A stretch of 5,195 bases of DNA from an uncultured Subdoligranulum sp. (lineage in GTDB: Bacteria; Bacillota_A; Clostridia; Oscillospirales; Ruminococcaceae). Positions 1-5,195 of this stretch are shown here, in pieces. How positions within the stretch are numbered: position 1 is the stretch's first letter; every line of letters begins with the position of its first letter. The stretch covers positions 1-5,195 of the forward strand of contig CAAGRN010000120.1 in NCBI GenBank assembly GCA_900772715.1. The letters run 5' to 3'. A program made the translations under genes and the position numbers. Under the pieces are notes generated by a model that worked only from the letters and a program-made list of their open reading frames with translations, was not told the DNA's origin and made no database searches.

Positions 1-1529
1 AGTGCGGCTTCGGCTTTCCGCTGCCGCATATTTGCCTCATAGCTTCCGCCCGTCATCTGAGCGGTTTCCTGTGCCGCCGTGGAGAATCCGCTGTTCACCC
101 GCATCTGGGCTGCTTCGGCTTCATCCTTGGGGTTCAGGTTTGTTCTTGCCGGGCCATTCCAGTTGCAGTTCATGTAGGCCGCTGCAACCGCCGGGTTTGT
201 CAGGAAGCCCGGCGCTTTGATCCGTCCCTTGCACACGGCTTCCCGGAACCATGCCTCATAGACCGGCTGGCAGAAAGAATCCGCGAACCAGTCTCGGTGC
301 ATTCCCGTGGTTCTCCAAAATTCATTCAAAGCGCCGCGGGCTGCAGAATAGCTGGTGCTGAACTGCTTGTACAGCACCTCAGACGGAATTTCCAACGCCG
401 CCGCCATCTGCTTTACAATGGCGTTCATGAACGCTTCAAACCCGGTCGTTGGGTGCTTCGGGTCTGCGAACTGCACTTCCTCTCCGGGGTTCAGGTCGAT
501 AAACGCGCCCGGTGCCAGCTCCACACTGGTCTTATCAGGCGTATCTACCTGCACATCCGGGGGAAGCATTTCGCCAAACGGCACCTCGTCAGATTGATCC
601 GACTTCTTGATAAACACTGTGAACATCGCGGAGATCACCGCGGCTGTCAGCTCTGCGTCCGTAAAACGCCCAAGCTGTTTCAGGCTTTCCAGCACCGGTG
701 CCAGCAGTGGTACGCCGCGCAGCTGACCGGCACGTTCGCGCTGCATCAGACAGAGAACATTCTGCCGCCCGGTCTTTTTGCCGTAGGCTTCCACTCTTGT
801 CCAGTGCGAGGCCGTCAATCCCGTCACGCTGGTAGACGCCAGCGGGTGCCGGTCGCAAACCCAGTACGCAATGACCATGCCGTCTGCATCGGTTTCAACA
901 CCTTGCACGATCTTTTCAACATGATGCTCGTTAATGTCCGTCGGCGAAAGGATGTCCATAAACGCAGGAGAACAAATGCGGTCGGCTTCGATGATCCGCA
1001 CACGCAGGTCATACGGTACACCGGGCGTCTTTTTGTTCTGCAGGACTGCCCATGAATCACCATTCAGCAGAAATCCCGTAAATGCCAACTGCTGCAACAT
1101 ATAGAAATTGTCGATGCGGTCTGCATCACAGGTCGGCTTATTGGCCCACAGAGCAAATTCTCTTGCGATTTGTTCATTGATTTTCTGGGCTTCCTCGTCT
1201 GAAATACCCAAAAATGCGTTGTCGATCTGCGGTGTCGGTGTCAGACCGCCGCACACTACATTGGTGCGCATGGTCTTGATGGCACCGGTTGCCAGCGGGA
1301 CGCCCATATAAGCGTCCCTGCTCCGCTCTCTCAGGACGCGAAGATTATCTTCGATGTCCTCTTTCGGGCTTCCACCGTGCCACATCCAGCCCCGCATAGA
1401 TTTCTTGTGCAGACTTGCGCCATAGTTGGAATATCCCGAATTGATTGCCCGTATTGCCGTCTGTGCGGCAACACGTTTTACTGCCCGCTCCGGGGCAATC
1501 GCCGTGAGCAGGGTATCGAAGAATCCCAT
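1..1529 (-). CDS. Phage portal protein, lambda gpB-like family (3' end cut by window edge)
   Basis: Portal proteins form the ring at one head vertex through which TerL pumps DNA and to which the tail attaches. Reading from the ATG at 1529 gives 509 codons without a stop up to the left edge, so only the C-terminus is missing. The family call rests on several stretches typical of lambda-type portals: RGVPLLAPVLESLKQL (271-286), followed by a helix DAELTAAVISAMFTVFI (291-307); LEIPSEVLYKQFSTSYSAAR (379-398), matching the conserved 'YSxxSYSxAR' region; and NWNGPAR plus NPKDEAEAAQMRVNSGFST (456-484). Lambda gpB has 533 residues, so about 25 or more residues probably lie outside. The start is supported by AAGGAG (1538-1543), 8 bases upstream, which overlaps the TAA stop of the upstream gene (12 bases between the two genes). 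No frameshift was seen. It ends the packaging part of the operon; a capsid protease/scaffold and capsid gene would be expected next. Confidence 0.93.
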   Translation of the reverse strand, partial: MGFFDTLLTAIAPERAVKRVAAQTAIRAINSGYSNYGASLHKKSMRGWMWHGGSPKEDIEDNLRVLRERSRDAYMGVPLATGAIKTMRTNVVCGGLTPTPQIDNAFLGISDEEAQKINEQIAREFALWANKPTCDADRIDNFYMLQQLAFTGFLLNGDSWAVLQNKKTPGVPYDLRVRIIEADRICSPAFMDILSPTDINEHHVEKIVQGVETDADGMVIAYWVCDRHPLASTSVTGLTASHWTRVEAYGKKTGRQNVLCLMQRERAGQLRGVPLLAPVLESLKQLGRFTDAELTAAVISAMFTVFIKKSDQSDEVPFGEMLPPDVQVDTPDKTSVELAPGAFIDLNPGEEVQFADPKHPTTGFEAFMNAIVKQMAAALEIPSEVLYKQFSTSYSAARGALNEFWRTTGMHRDWFADSFCQPVYEAWFREAVCKGRIKAPGFLTNPAVAAAYMNCNWNGPARTNLNPKDEAEAAQMRVNSGFSTAAQETAQMTGGSYEANMRQRKAEAA

Positions 1530-1541
1530 CTTCTACTCTCC

Positions 1542-1772
1542 TTACAGGTCACGCGGCACAAAATGCCCCATCCGGTTCCGTCCCTTTCTCTGCTGAGAAA
1601 GTTCCGTCACCTTGTTCGACCAATAATCAATCCGCTTTCCAATCTGCGTCAGGTCTGCGTAGGTCAATGACCTGTTGCCGATCTGGTAGCTTTGCCCGTG
1701 TGTCACCTTTTCCTCGGCGGCAATCCAAAGGTCAAGCTGTTTCTGTGCCGTTTCCAGCGTAATTCCCGCCAT
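1542..1772 (-). CDS. gpW-like / DUF6148 family small head protein
   Basis: This 76-residue protein sits between terminase and portal, the position of lambda gpW, which completes filled heads and helps join the tail. Visible parts are an N-terminal helix (about 3-24, ITLETAQKQLDLWIAAEEKV), a short hairpin-like segment GQSYQIGNRSLTYADL (26-41), a second amphipathic helix (about 42-62, IGKRIDYWSNKVTEL) and a basic tail KGRNRMGHFVPRDL. This helix-hairpin-helix layout with a basic, aromatic-containing tail recalls gpW (68 residues, tail RRRGPAGFYV). The sequence itself matches what I remember of DUF6148 proteins in Firmicutes phages. The ATG follows the TAA of terL directly (TAAATG), and GGAGG at 1780-1784 lies inside the last codons of terL, so translation is probably coupled. 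The joining role is inferred from position and size. Confidence 0.82.
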   Translation of the reverse strand: MAGITLETAQKQLDLWIAAEEKVTHGQSYQIGNRSLTYADLTQIGKRIDYWSNKVTELSQQRKGRNRMGHFVPRDL

Positions 1773-3620
1773 TTAGATACCTCCCGAAAGCTGACGACGG
1801 CCCCGTGATTTCTTGACCGGCTGGGCAGGCGTTCCGTCTGCATCCGGTTTTTTCAGCACAGGGCGAGAAATAGCAAGAGCCGCGGTTGCGTAATTGCGCA
1901 AATCCAGCGGCTCGTTTCGTTTATGCTCTTTATCTTTGATTTCCCAGTATTCTTTCAAATGACCCTTGACGAACCGCACCACTTTCTTCTCAGCTGTTAG
2001 GCCCTTGAAGTATTCTTCGGTGTAGCCTGCTTCCTCATTTGACGGGAAGTGGCAGTAGTTCGGGCCGGGCGTCTTGACTTCCAAACGCTGATAGATGGTC
2101 GTTTTGCCCGCATCAACGCCCAGAATGAACAGGTCTGCCCGAACACGATTGTTCTTGGACGGGTTGCGGATAAACGGCACTCCTGCGCCGCCCATGCCCT
2201 TAATGGCAAAGATGCGCCGGTTGAGCCGTTCCTTTGCAAACCGGTAAACTTCATCGGTGTGGTGTCCACCGGAATCAATGCAGGTCGCCAACAGCGGGTA
2301 TGCCGTTCCGTCTGCCTTGTGCCATGTCCGAAGTAGAAAGTTGTCCAGATCGTCCCATACCTGATCCGAAAGCATATCGCCGAAGATTTTCTGGTAGCGA
2401 ACGCCCCAGCTCTCTGTGCCCTCGCCCCAGCCGACCACTTCAACTTCAAAGCGATCATCCTGCACGTCAACACCAGCAGTGAGGTACAGAACATCATCCG
2501 GCACCTCTGCGGCGTAGATTTCGCGGCGGTTGAACAGCTCGATGTCCTCCAACTGAATGCCGCGTTCCTCCCACGTCTCGCCCAACTCTGTGTTCACCCA
2601 GACCTTCATTTGTTCCGGGTTGCCATGATCGAGGGCAATTTTCGCTTCGATGAACTTCGTCACGATCTCTTTCCAGCCAACAAAGGTTGAAGCCAGCGTG
2701 TTCAGGTGGAAGCCTCTGGATTCTGCACCGGGATTGGCGGCAACATACTTACCGTATTTCCCCTGCTCTTTCCAGCGGTATTCATTTGATACACAGCCGC
2801 ATTCCCTGCAGACATATCCAATTCCCTTGTCGAGGTCGTCTTTGTCGAACTTGACATTCTCCCAAAGGAACGGCTGGTATGCTCCACATTCCGGGCAAGG
2901 CACGTTCCATTCTTCTTGTGTAGAAAGTAGGTAGGCGTCCTCAATGCGGCTGTCTCCCTTGATGGTGGGCGTGCTGACCATGACGGTCTTGTAATCCCAA
3001 AAGGTCGTCTGGCGTTTCTTTGCCAGATCAAGAGGGTCGCCCTCTGTTCCTGCGCTCTTGGGGTAGCGGTCGATCTCGTCCGCCAGCAGCACTTTGATGG
3101 GGCGGCTGGCAAGGCTCGACGGGCTGTTTGCGCCAACAATGGTGATGTGCCCGCCGGGGAAGTTCTTCTTCATGACGGTATTTCCAGCGTACCGGCTTTT
3201 GGTATCCACCAGACCGGTAAGCCGGGGCGTGTCCCGGATCATGGGAGCGATACGGTCTTTTGAGAGCGTCTGCCCCATGTCAAGGGTAGGCTGCATACAC
3301 ATCACCGGGCAGGGTGCATAGTCCATGTAGTAGCCCAGCGGGTTCAGAATGAAAGCATCCGTCTTTCCGATCTGCGCCGCCGACATGACGACGACAGAAC
3401 GGACGTGAGGATCACCGATGGCATCCATGATAGCCCGCTGATACGGGGCTTTCTCGGTGTGCCACCGCCCCGGTTCTGCGCTGGATTCTGCGGACAACAC
3501 CCGGTATCTGTCCGCCCACTGGCTGACTGTCAGGGGCGGCGGCGGGCGTAGTTTGCTTAGAACCTCGGCGAACAGTTCCACGGTCTGCGGTTCAAGTTTC
3601 ACGATCCGTTTTTTCTTCAC
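1773..3620 (-). CDS. terL: Terminase large subunit, GpA family (ATPase and nuclease)
   Basis: This is the packaging motor. It cuts concatemeric phage DNA and drives it into the prohead through the portal using ATP. Residue numbers here count from an upstream in-frame GTG at 3632. The Walker A-like motif is SAAQIGKT (84-91), Walker B is VLLADE (181-186), and the coupling motif is STPT (220-223). A zinc ribbon follows, with CPEC (246-249) and CREC (275-278). The nuclease domain has its first acidic residue in AGVDVQDDR (D389), a second in ATCIDSGGHHTDEV (D453), and a likely third in EPLDLRNY (D577). At 615-619 residues it is a full-length GpA-type protein (lambda gpA has 641). The C-terminal tail is basic (KKSRGRRQL) and may contact the portal, by analogy. 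The GTG at 3620 is preferred because AAGAGGTG (3630-3637) sits 9 bases upstream; for the GTG at 3632 that same site leaves no spacing. The gene overlaps the Cys-rich ORF by 29 bases. Confidence 0.96.
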   Translation of the reverse strand: MKKKRIVKLEPQTVELFAEVLSKLRPPPPLTVSQWADRYRVLSAESSAEPGRWHTEKAPYQRAIMDAIGDPHVRSVVVMSAAQIGKTDAFILNPLGYYMDYAPCPVMCMQPTLDMGQTLSKDRIAPMIRDTPRLTGLVDTKSRYAGNTVMKKNFPGGHITIVGANSPSSLASRPIKVLLADEIDRYPKSAGTEGDPLDLAKKRQTTFWDYKTVMVSTPTIKGDSRIEDAYLLSTQEEWNVPCPECGAYQPFLWENVKFDKDDLDKGIGYVCRECGCVSNEYRWKEQGKYGKYVAANPGAESRGFHLNTLASTFVGWKEIVTKFIEAKIALDHGNPEQMKVWVNTELGETWEERGIQLEDIELFNRREIYAAEVPDDVLYLTAGVDVQDDRFEVEVVGWGEGTESWGVRYQKIFGDMLSDQVWDDLDNFLLRTWHKADGTAYPLLATCIDSGGHHTDEVYRFAKERLNRRIFAIKGMGGAGVPFIRNPSKNNRVRADLFILGVDAGKTTIYQRLEVKTPGPNYCHFPSNEEAGYTEEYFKGLTAEKKVVRFVKGHLKEYWEIKDKEHKRNEPLDLRNYATAALAISRPVLKKPDADGTPAQPVKKSRGRRQLSGGI

Positions 3621-3747
3621 GTTTCGGTTCACCTCTTACGCAGGCTGGGAACATACACAGGATCAGCCTTTGGTGGATGCGTTTGCCCCACGGGCAGTGC
3701 TTGCAAGCGCCGCCGGGCTTATCCGGTTTCTTCTCCGTCTTGTTCAT
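3592..3747 (-). CDS. Small cysteine-rich protein of unknown function between the terminase genes
   Basis: This is a 51-codon ORF ending in TGA, fitted between the Nu1-like gene and terL. It overlaps the first by 29 bases and terL by 29 bases, and fills the 98-base gap that would otherwise separate them. The protein has a charged lysine-rich N-terminus (NKTEKKPDK), then CKHCPWGK (C15, C18) and LCMFPACVRGEP (C31, C36), then a charged tail. The four cysteines (CxxC, 12 residues, CxxxxC) could bind one zinc ion. The start is uncertain: the ATG at 3747 has AAGG (3760-3763) 12 bases upstream, while in-frame ATGs at 3756 and 3759 are too close to that site. Coupling to termination of the upstream gene is likely. 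I recall similar CxxCPW...CMFPxC mini-proteins near clostridial phage terminases but cannot name a family. The alternative is a chance ORF, although its cysteine spacing and fit argue against that. Confidence 0.68.
   Translation of the reverse strand: MNKTEKKPDKPGGACKHCPWGKRIHQRLILCMFPACVRGEPKREEKTDRET
3630..3637 (-). promoter_or_regulatory. Shine-Dalgarno site deciding the terL start
   Basis: Read on the minus strand, AAGAGGTG lies 9 bases before the GTG at 3620, a normal spacing. The other candidate GTG (3630-3632) is itself the last three bases of this site, so it could not use it. The site lies inside the reading frame of the small Cys-rich ORF, so terL translation may depend on ribosomes reading that ORF. 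Confidence 0.65.
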
Positions 3748-4222
3748 CTTCTTCATCATCCTTTGGCGGCTGCAACGCCACCTGATAATTAGAAAATTCC
3801 TCCATGATCTCATAGAGGGAACTTTGCAATAAGTCCATGATCTTGCCCTCATCACCGTCCAGCTTGGCAATGTTTGCAGCCAACTTGTTGGGCAGGGCAA
3901 GGAGCCTTGAGCGCAGGTTCATAACAACGGTGGTCATGCCAACCGTGATGTCAGATTTCCGGTACAGTTCCCCATTGCGAACTTTATTCTCGGTTTCGGC
4001 GGCGATCCGTTTTTCCTTGGTCAGCTTCGCCCGTTCCTCGTTGAGGTCAGCTTTGCCGCCCTCGTCGCCCCGCAGGTAGTTGATGTACCGTCGGACGCTG
4101 GAACGCAGGTCGTAAAGGCCGGGGGCCTTTTCTTCCAGCACGCCCTCGTCTCGGAGCTGCCGCACCCGGCGTTCGGACAGGTCGAGATACTGTGCAACGA
4201 TCTTAGTCGTGTACAGTTTCAT
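3719..4222 (-). CDS. terS: Terminase small subunit, Nu1-like DNA-packaging protein
   Basis: Small terminase subunits bind the packaging site on phage DNA and bring in TerL. This 167-residue protein starts with a MerR/Nu1-type winged helix-turn-helix: YTTKIVAQYLDLSERRVRQLRDEGVL (4-29), followed by a wing region GLYDLRSSVRRYINYLRG (35-52). A charged helix follows, LNEERAKLTKEKRIAAETENKVRNGEL (60-86), of the kind that links DNA binding to assembly in Nu1 relatives. Then comes a helical part rich in L, A and K (about 90-150) and a strongly acidic tail DDEEDEQDGEE (155-165). Lambda Nu1 has 181 residues, so the length is normal. The gene lies just before terL, as Nu1 lies before A. The ATG at 4222 has GGAGGGAGG (4231-4239) 8 bases upstream, and the gene overlaps the preceding one by 20 bases. 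It is the best candidate for the partner of the GpA-type TerL. Confidence 0.87.
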   Translation of the reverse strand: MKLYTTKIVAQYLDLSERRVRQLRDEGVLEEKAPGLYDLRSSVRRYINYLRGDEGGKADLNEERAKLTKEKRIAAETENKVRNGELYRKSDITVGMTTVVMNLRSRLLALPNKLAANIAKLDGDEGKIMDLLQSSLYEIMEEFSNYQVALQPPKDDEEDEQDGEETG

Positions 4223-4964
4223 CCTCTGTCCCTCCCTCCGGGTCTACATCCACCTCACCGGTCGCCCGCATCTTTGCAATGTCAAGGCGTTCCAGTTCCA
4301 GAGCGTACCGTTTTTCAAATTCTTCCTGCTGACGGATTTGTGTGGTCAGGGAAATAATTCTGCCGGAGACCTTGTTCAGGGCCTCCCGCAGCTGGGTCAC
4401 TCGAACAAAGGCACTGTCCTTGTTATCCATGACCATCTTCTGCACAGCTCCGTCCGCCTGCTTCCCGTCTTTGTCCTTTCCCGGTTTTCGCATATCGGTG
4501 ATGGATGCAGTGAACAGCTTTTCCGGGTCGCAGCTTTCATACTCTGCGATCCGTTCCATGATGTGCCGCTGCTGAATCCGAAGCAGCTTCAACTCATAAA
4601 TGTTGTTCTCGTTTGCACCGGTCGGCATTTGATCCAGCCAGTCCCGTTCCTCTTGGCTCAAACGTTCAAGGTGAACCGTGCTATATGCACCGTCCTTCTC
4701 TGCGTTGGTGTTTCCGTTCGGCGCACCGCCGCCGGGATTGCCCTTGGCATTCCTCTTGCCCCGGCTGTTTTTGTTTCCGGGCTGTCCCCCGCGCTTGCGC
4801 TCCATCGCATCGTCCCATTGGTCAATGCGTTTCCAGTTGCGGACGGTTCCGTATGTCACGCCCAGCTTTTCGGCAAGGTCTTTGAGATTTACTTTCTCGC
4901 CCGACCGCCGACGCTTGACGTACTCAGCCTTGGCGGTGTCGCGCTTGTCGTTCCGCTTCGGCAT
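4203..4964 (-). CDS. Phage terminase small subunit-like protein with N-terminal HTH (PBSX/phBC6A51 type)
   Basis: This 253-residue protein is the first gene of the operon. The N-terminus is basic, followed by a clear helix-turn-helix (25-46, NLKDLAEKLGVTYGTVRNWK, then R), as in the PBSX/phBC6A51 small terminases. Next is a low-complexity linker rich in G, N and K (59-92) with GGQPGNKN and GGGAPNGNTNAEKDGAYS, another hallmark of that group. The C-terminal half is helical and charged, with coiled-coil-like stretches around 124-145 and 187-232. The ATG at 4964 has AGGAG (4974-4978) 9 bases upstream; an ATG 7 bases earlier is out of frame. The gene overlaps the Nu1-like gene by 20 bases. Because a second small-terminase-like gene follows, its role is uncertain: it could bind the packaging site, act as an accessory subunit, or regulate the operon through its HTH. 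Confidence 0.85.
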   Translation of the reverse strand: MPKRNDKRDTAKAEYVKRRRSGEKVNLKDLAEKLGVTYGTVRNWKRIDQWDDAMERKRGGQPGNKNSRGKRNAKGNPGGGAPNGNTNAEKDGAYSTVHLERLSQEERDWLDQMPTGANENNIYELKLLRIQQRHIMERIAEYESCDPEKLFTASITDMRKPGKDKDGKQADGAVQKMVMDNKDSAFVRVTQLREALNKVSGRIISLTTQIRQQEEFEKRYALELERLDIAKMRATGEVDVDPEGGTEDETVHD

Positions 4965-5002
4965 CCGGCATCACTCCTGCACCCCGTTTCCAAAATACAC
5001 GC

Positions 5003-5039
5003 AAAAGAAAAAGCCCCACGACGGAATGTCATGGAGCTT
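5003..5039 (-). terminator. Intrinsic terminator just inside the operon leader
   Basis: On the minus strand a 12-bp stem (arms 5028-5039 and 5011-5022) closes a 5-base loop (5023-5027) and runs into TTTTTCTTTT (5003-5012). Two positions in the stem are G-U pairs in minus-strand RNA but A-C mismatches in plus-strand RNA, and the T-run exists only in the minus direction, so the hairpin works on that strand. It lies between the promoter at about 5059 and the first gene at 4964. Transcripts from that promoter, or from any gene further upstream, would therefore end here unless read-through occurs. Confidence 0.82.
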
Positions 5040-5058
5040 CGCACCTATCACTGTACCG

Positions 5059-5067
5059 ATTATAGCA
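5059..5067 (-). promoter_or_regulatory. Extended -10 promoter facing the packaging operon
   Basis: The minus strand reads TGCTATAAT, a perfect consensus -10 (5059-5064) with the TGn extension (5065-5067). No good -35 hexamer is found at 16-18 bases spacing (TATCGT, GTATCG or TGTATC), which an extended -10 can make up for. The predicted start is an A near 5052, only about 13 bases before the terminator stem. It is the only convincing promoter in the window and would serve all the genes here if the terminator is passed. Confidence 0.6.
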
Positions 5068-5095
5068 GGAAAAAGGCATCACGATACATCATTTT

Positions 5096-5195
5096 GAAAA
5101 TTTTCTTCAAAAAATCCCCCTAAATTTTTTCAGACCCCCTACCGGGGAAGGGCAAAAATCCCTTTATACCTAGAAAATTTTTGGGCTTTCGGACC
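5096..5195. other. AT-rich non-coding region with repeats and a GC-rich palindrome; possible packaging (cos/terminase-binding) site
   Basis: No gene is supported here; all minus-strand frames meet stops. The region holds a perfect palindrome GAAAATTTTC (5096-5105), a near copy GAAAATTTTT (5173-5182), and TAAATTTTTTC (5121-5131). A direct repeat CAAAAA(A)TCCC occurs at 5108-5118 and 5153-5162, 45 bases apart. A GC-rich inverted repeat CCCCTACCGGGG (5136-5147) and a weak 5-bp hairpin AAGGG/CCCTT (5148-5164) lie among the A/T tracts. Phages with GpA-type terminases cut at cos just upstream of the small subunit gene, so this is where cos or terminase-binding repeats would be expected. The assignment rests on position and symmetry only. 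Confidence 0.3.

Noticed and set aside
297..1055. 252-codon open frame on the plus strand
   Set aside because: It is fully antisense to the portal gene, whose conserved motifs are unmistakable. The plus-strand product is rich in R, H and C with no domain pattern, as expected of a shadow frame.
1997..2497. 166-codon minus-strand frame inside terL, and similar ones at 2702-3139
   Set aside because: They are alternative frames within the terL nuclease and ATPase coding regions, whose catalytic motifs are in the other frame. No ribosome site or domain was seen.
3607..3617. A-run near the start of terL as a slippage site
   Set aside because: Only six As in a row lie within a lysine-rich start, with no overlapping frame that slippage would usefully join.
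4889..5032. 47-codon minus-strand ORF starting inside the terminator stem, with AGGTG 8 bases upstream: a possible leader peptide
   Set aside because: Most of it overlaps the first terminase gene in another frame and the peptide (rich in S, T, G and R) looks like chance coding. A translating ribosome could disturb the hairpin, so it is noted, but nothing else supports it.
4209..5123. 304-codon open frame on the plus strand
   Set aside because: It lies antisense to the HTH small-terminase gene and runs through the terminator and promoter. The protein has no recognisable domain, and the minus-strand gene in the same place has clear family features and a good ribosome site.
5160..5168. TATAAA on the minus strand as a second -10 box
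   Set aside because: It has no TGn extension and no -35-like hexamer at a normal distance. A/T-rich DNA gives such matches by chance.
5139..5195. Open minus-strand frame from the right edge to a TAG at 5139-5141, possibly the end of an upstream gene
   Set aside because: Only 18 codons are visible, the peptide is not recognisable, and the DNA is A/T-tract-rich with repeats like non-coding sequence. It cannot be decided without the sequence to the right.

Overview
The window is the start of the DNA-packaging and head module of a tailed (siphovirus-like) phage or prophage. Every gene I can support lies on the minus strand, so the module reads from right to left. Host clues are indirect. G+C is moderately high by eye, Shine-Dalgarno sites are strong and G-rich, and the protein versions (a Firmicutes-type small terminase with an N-terminal HTH, a GpA-type large terminase, a DUF6148-like joining protein) resemble those of gut Clostridia such as Oscillospiraceae/Faecalibacterium-type bacteria. 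This assignment comes from recall of families, not from a search. No integrase, tRNA or host gene is present, so free phage and prophage cannot be told apart.

Layout in the direction of transcription: (1) 5195 to 4965 is non-coding. It has an AT-rich stretch with short repeats and a GC-rich palindrome, then an extended -10 promoter, then almost at once an intrinsic terminator, all pointing into the module. (2) 4964 to 4203 is a small-terminase-like protein with an N-terminal helix-turn-helix. (3) 4222 to 3719 is a second small-terminase-like protein of the Nu1 type. (4) 3747 to 3592 is a 51-codon cysteine-rich ORF wedged between terminase genes. (5) 3620 to 1773 is the large terminase (ATPase plus nuclease, GpA family). 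(6) 1772 to 1542 is a 76-residue gpW/DUF6148-like head protein. (7) 1529 to the left edge is a lambda-type portal protein with 509 residues visible, cut off before its stop.

The genes form one tight operon. Neighbouring genes overlap or abut, and the Shine-Dalgarno site of each downstream gene lies in or touching the end of the one before it, which implies translational coupling. The order small terminase, large terminase, gpW-like, portal is that of lambda Nu1-A-W-B, with two additions: an extra HTH small-terminase-like gene and the tiny Cys protein. The small subunit(s) should recognise the packaging site, TerL cuts the DNA and drives it through the portal ring, and the gpW-like protein should join head to tail.

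The points most worth a second look are the promoter-terminator pair in front of the operon (possible late-gene antitermination control), the two candidate small terminases, the overlooked cysteine-rich ORF, and a possible cos/terminase-binding region at the right edge.
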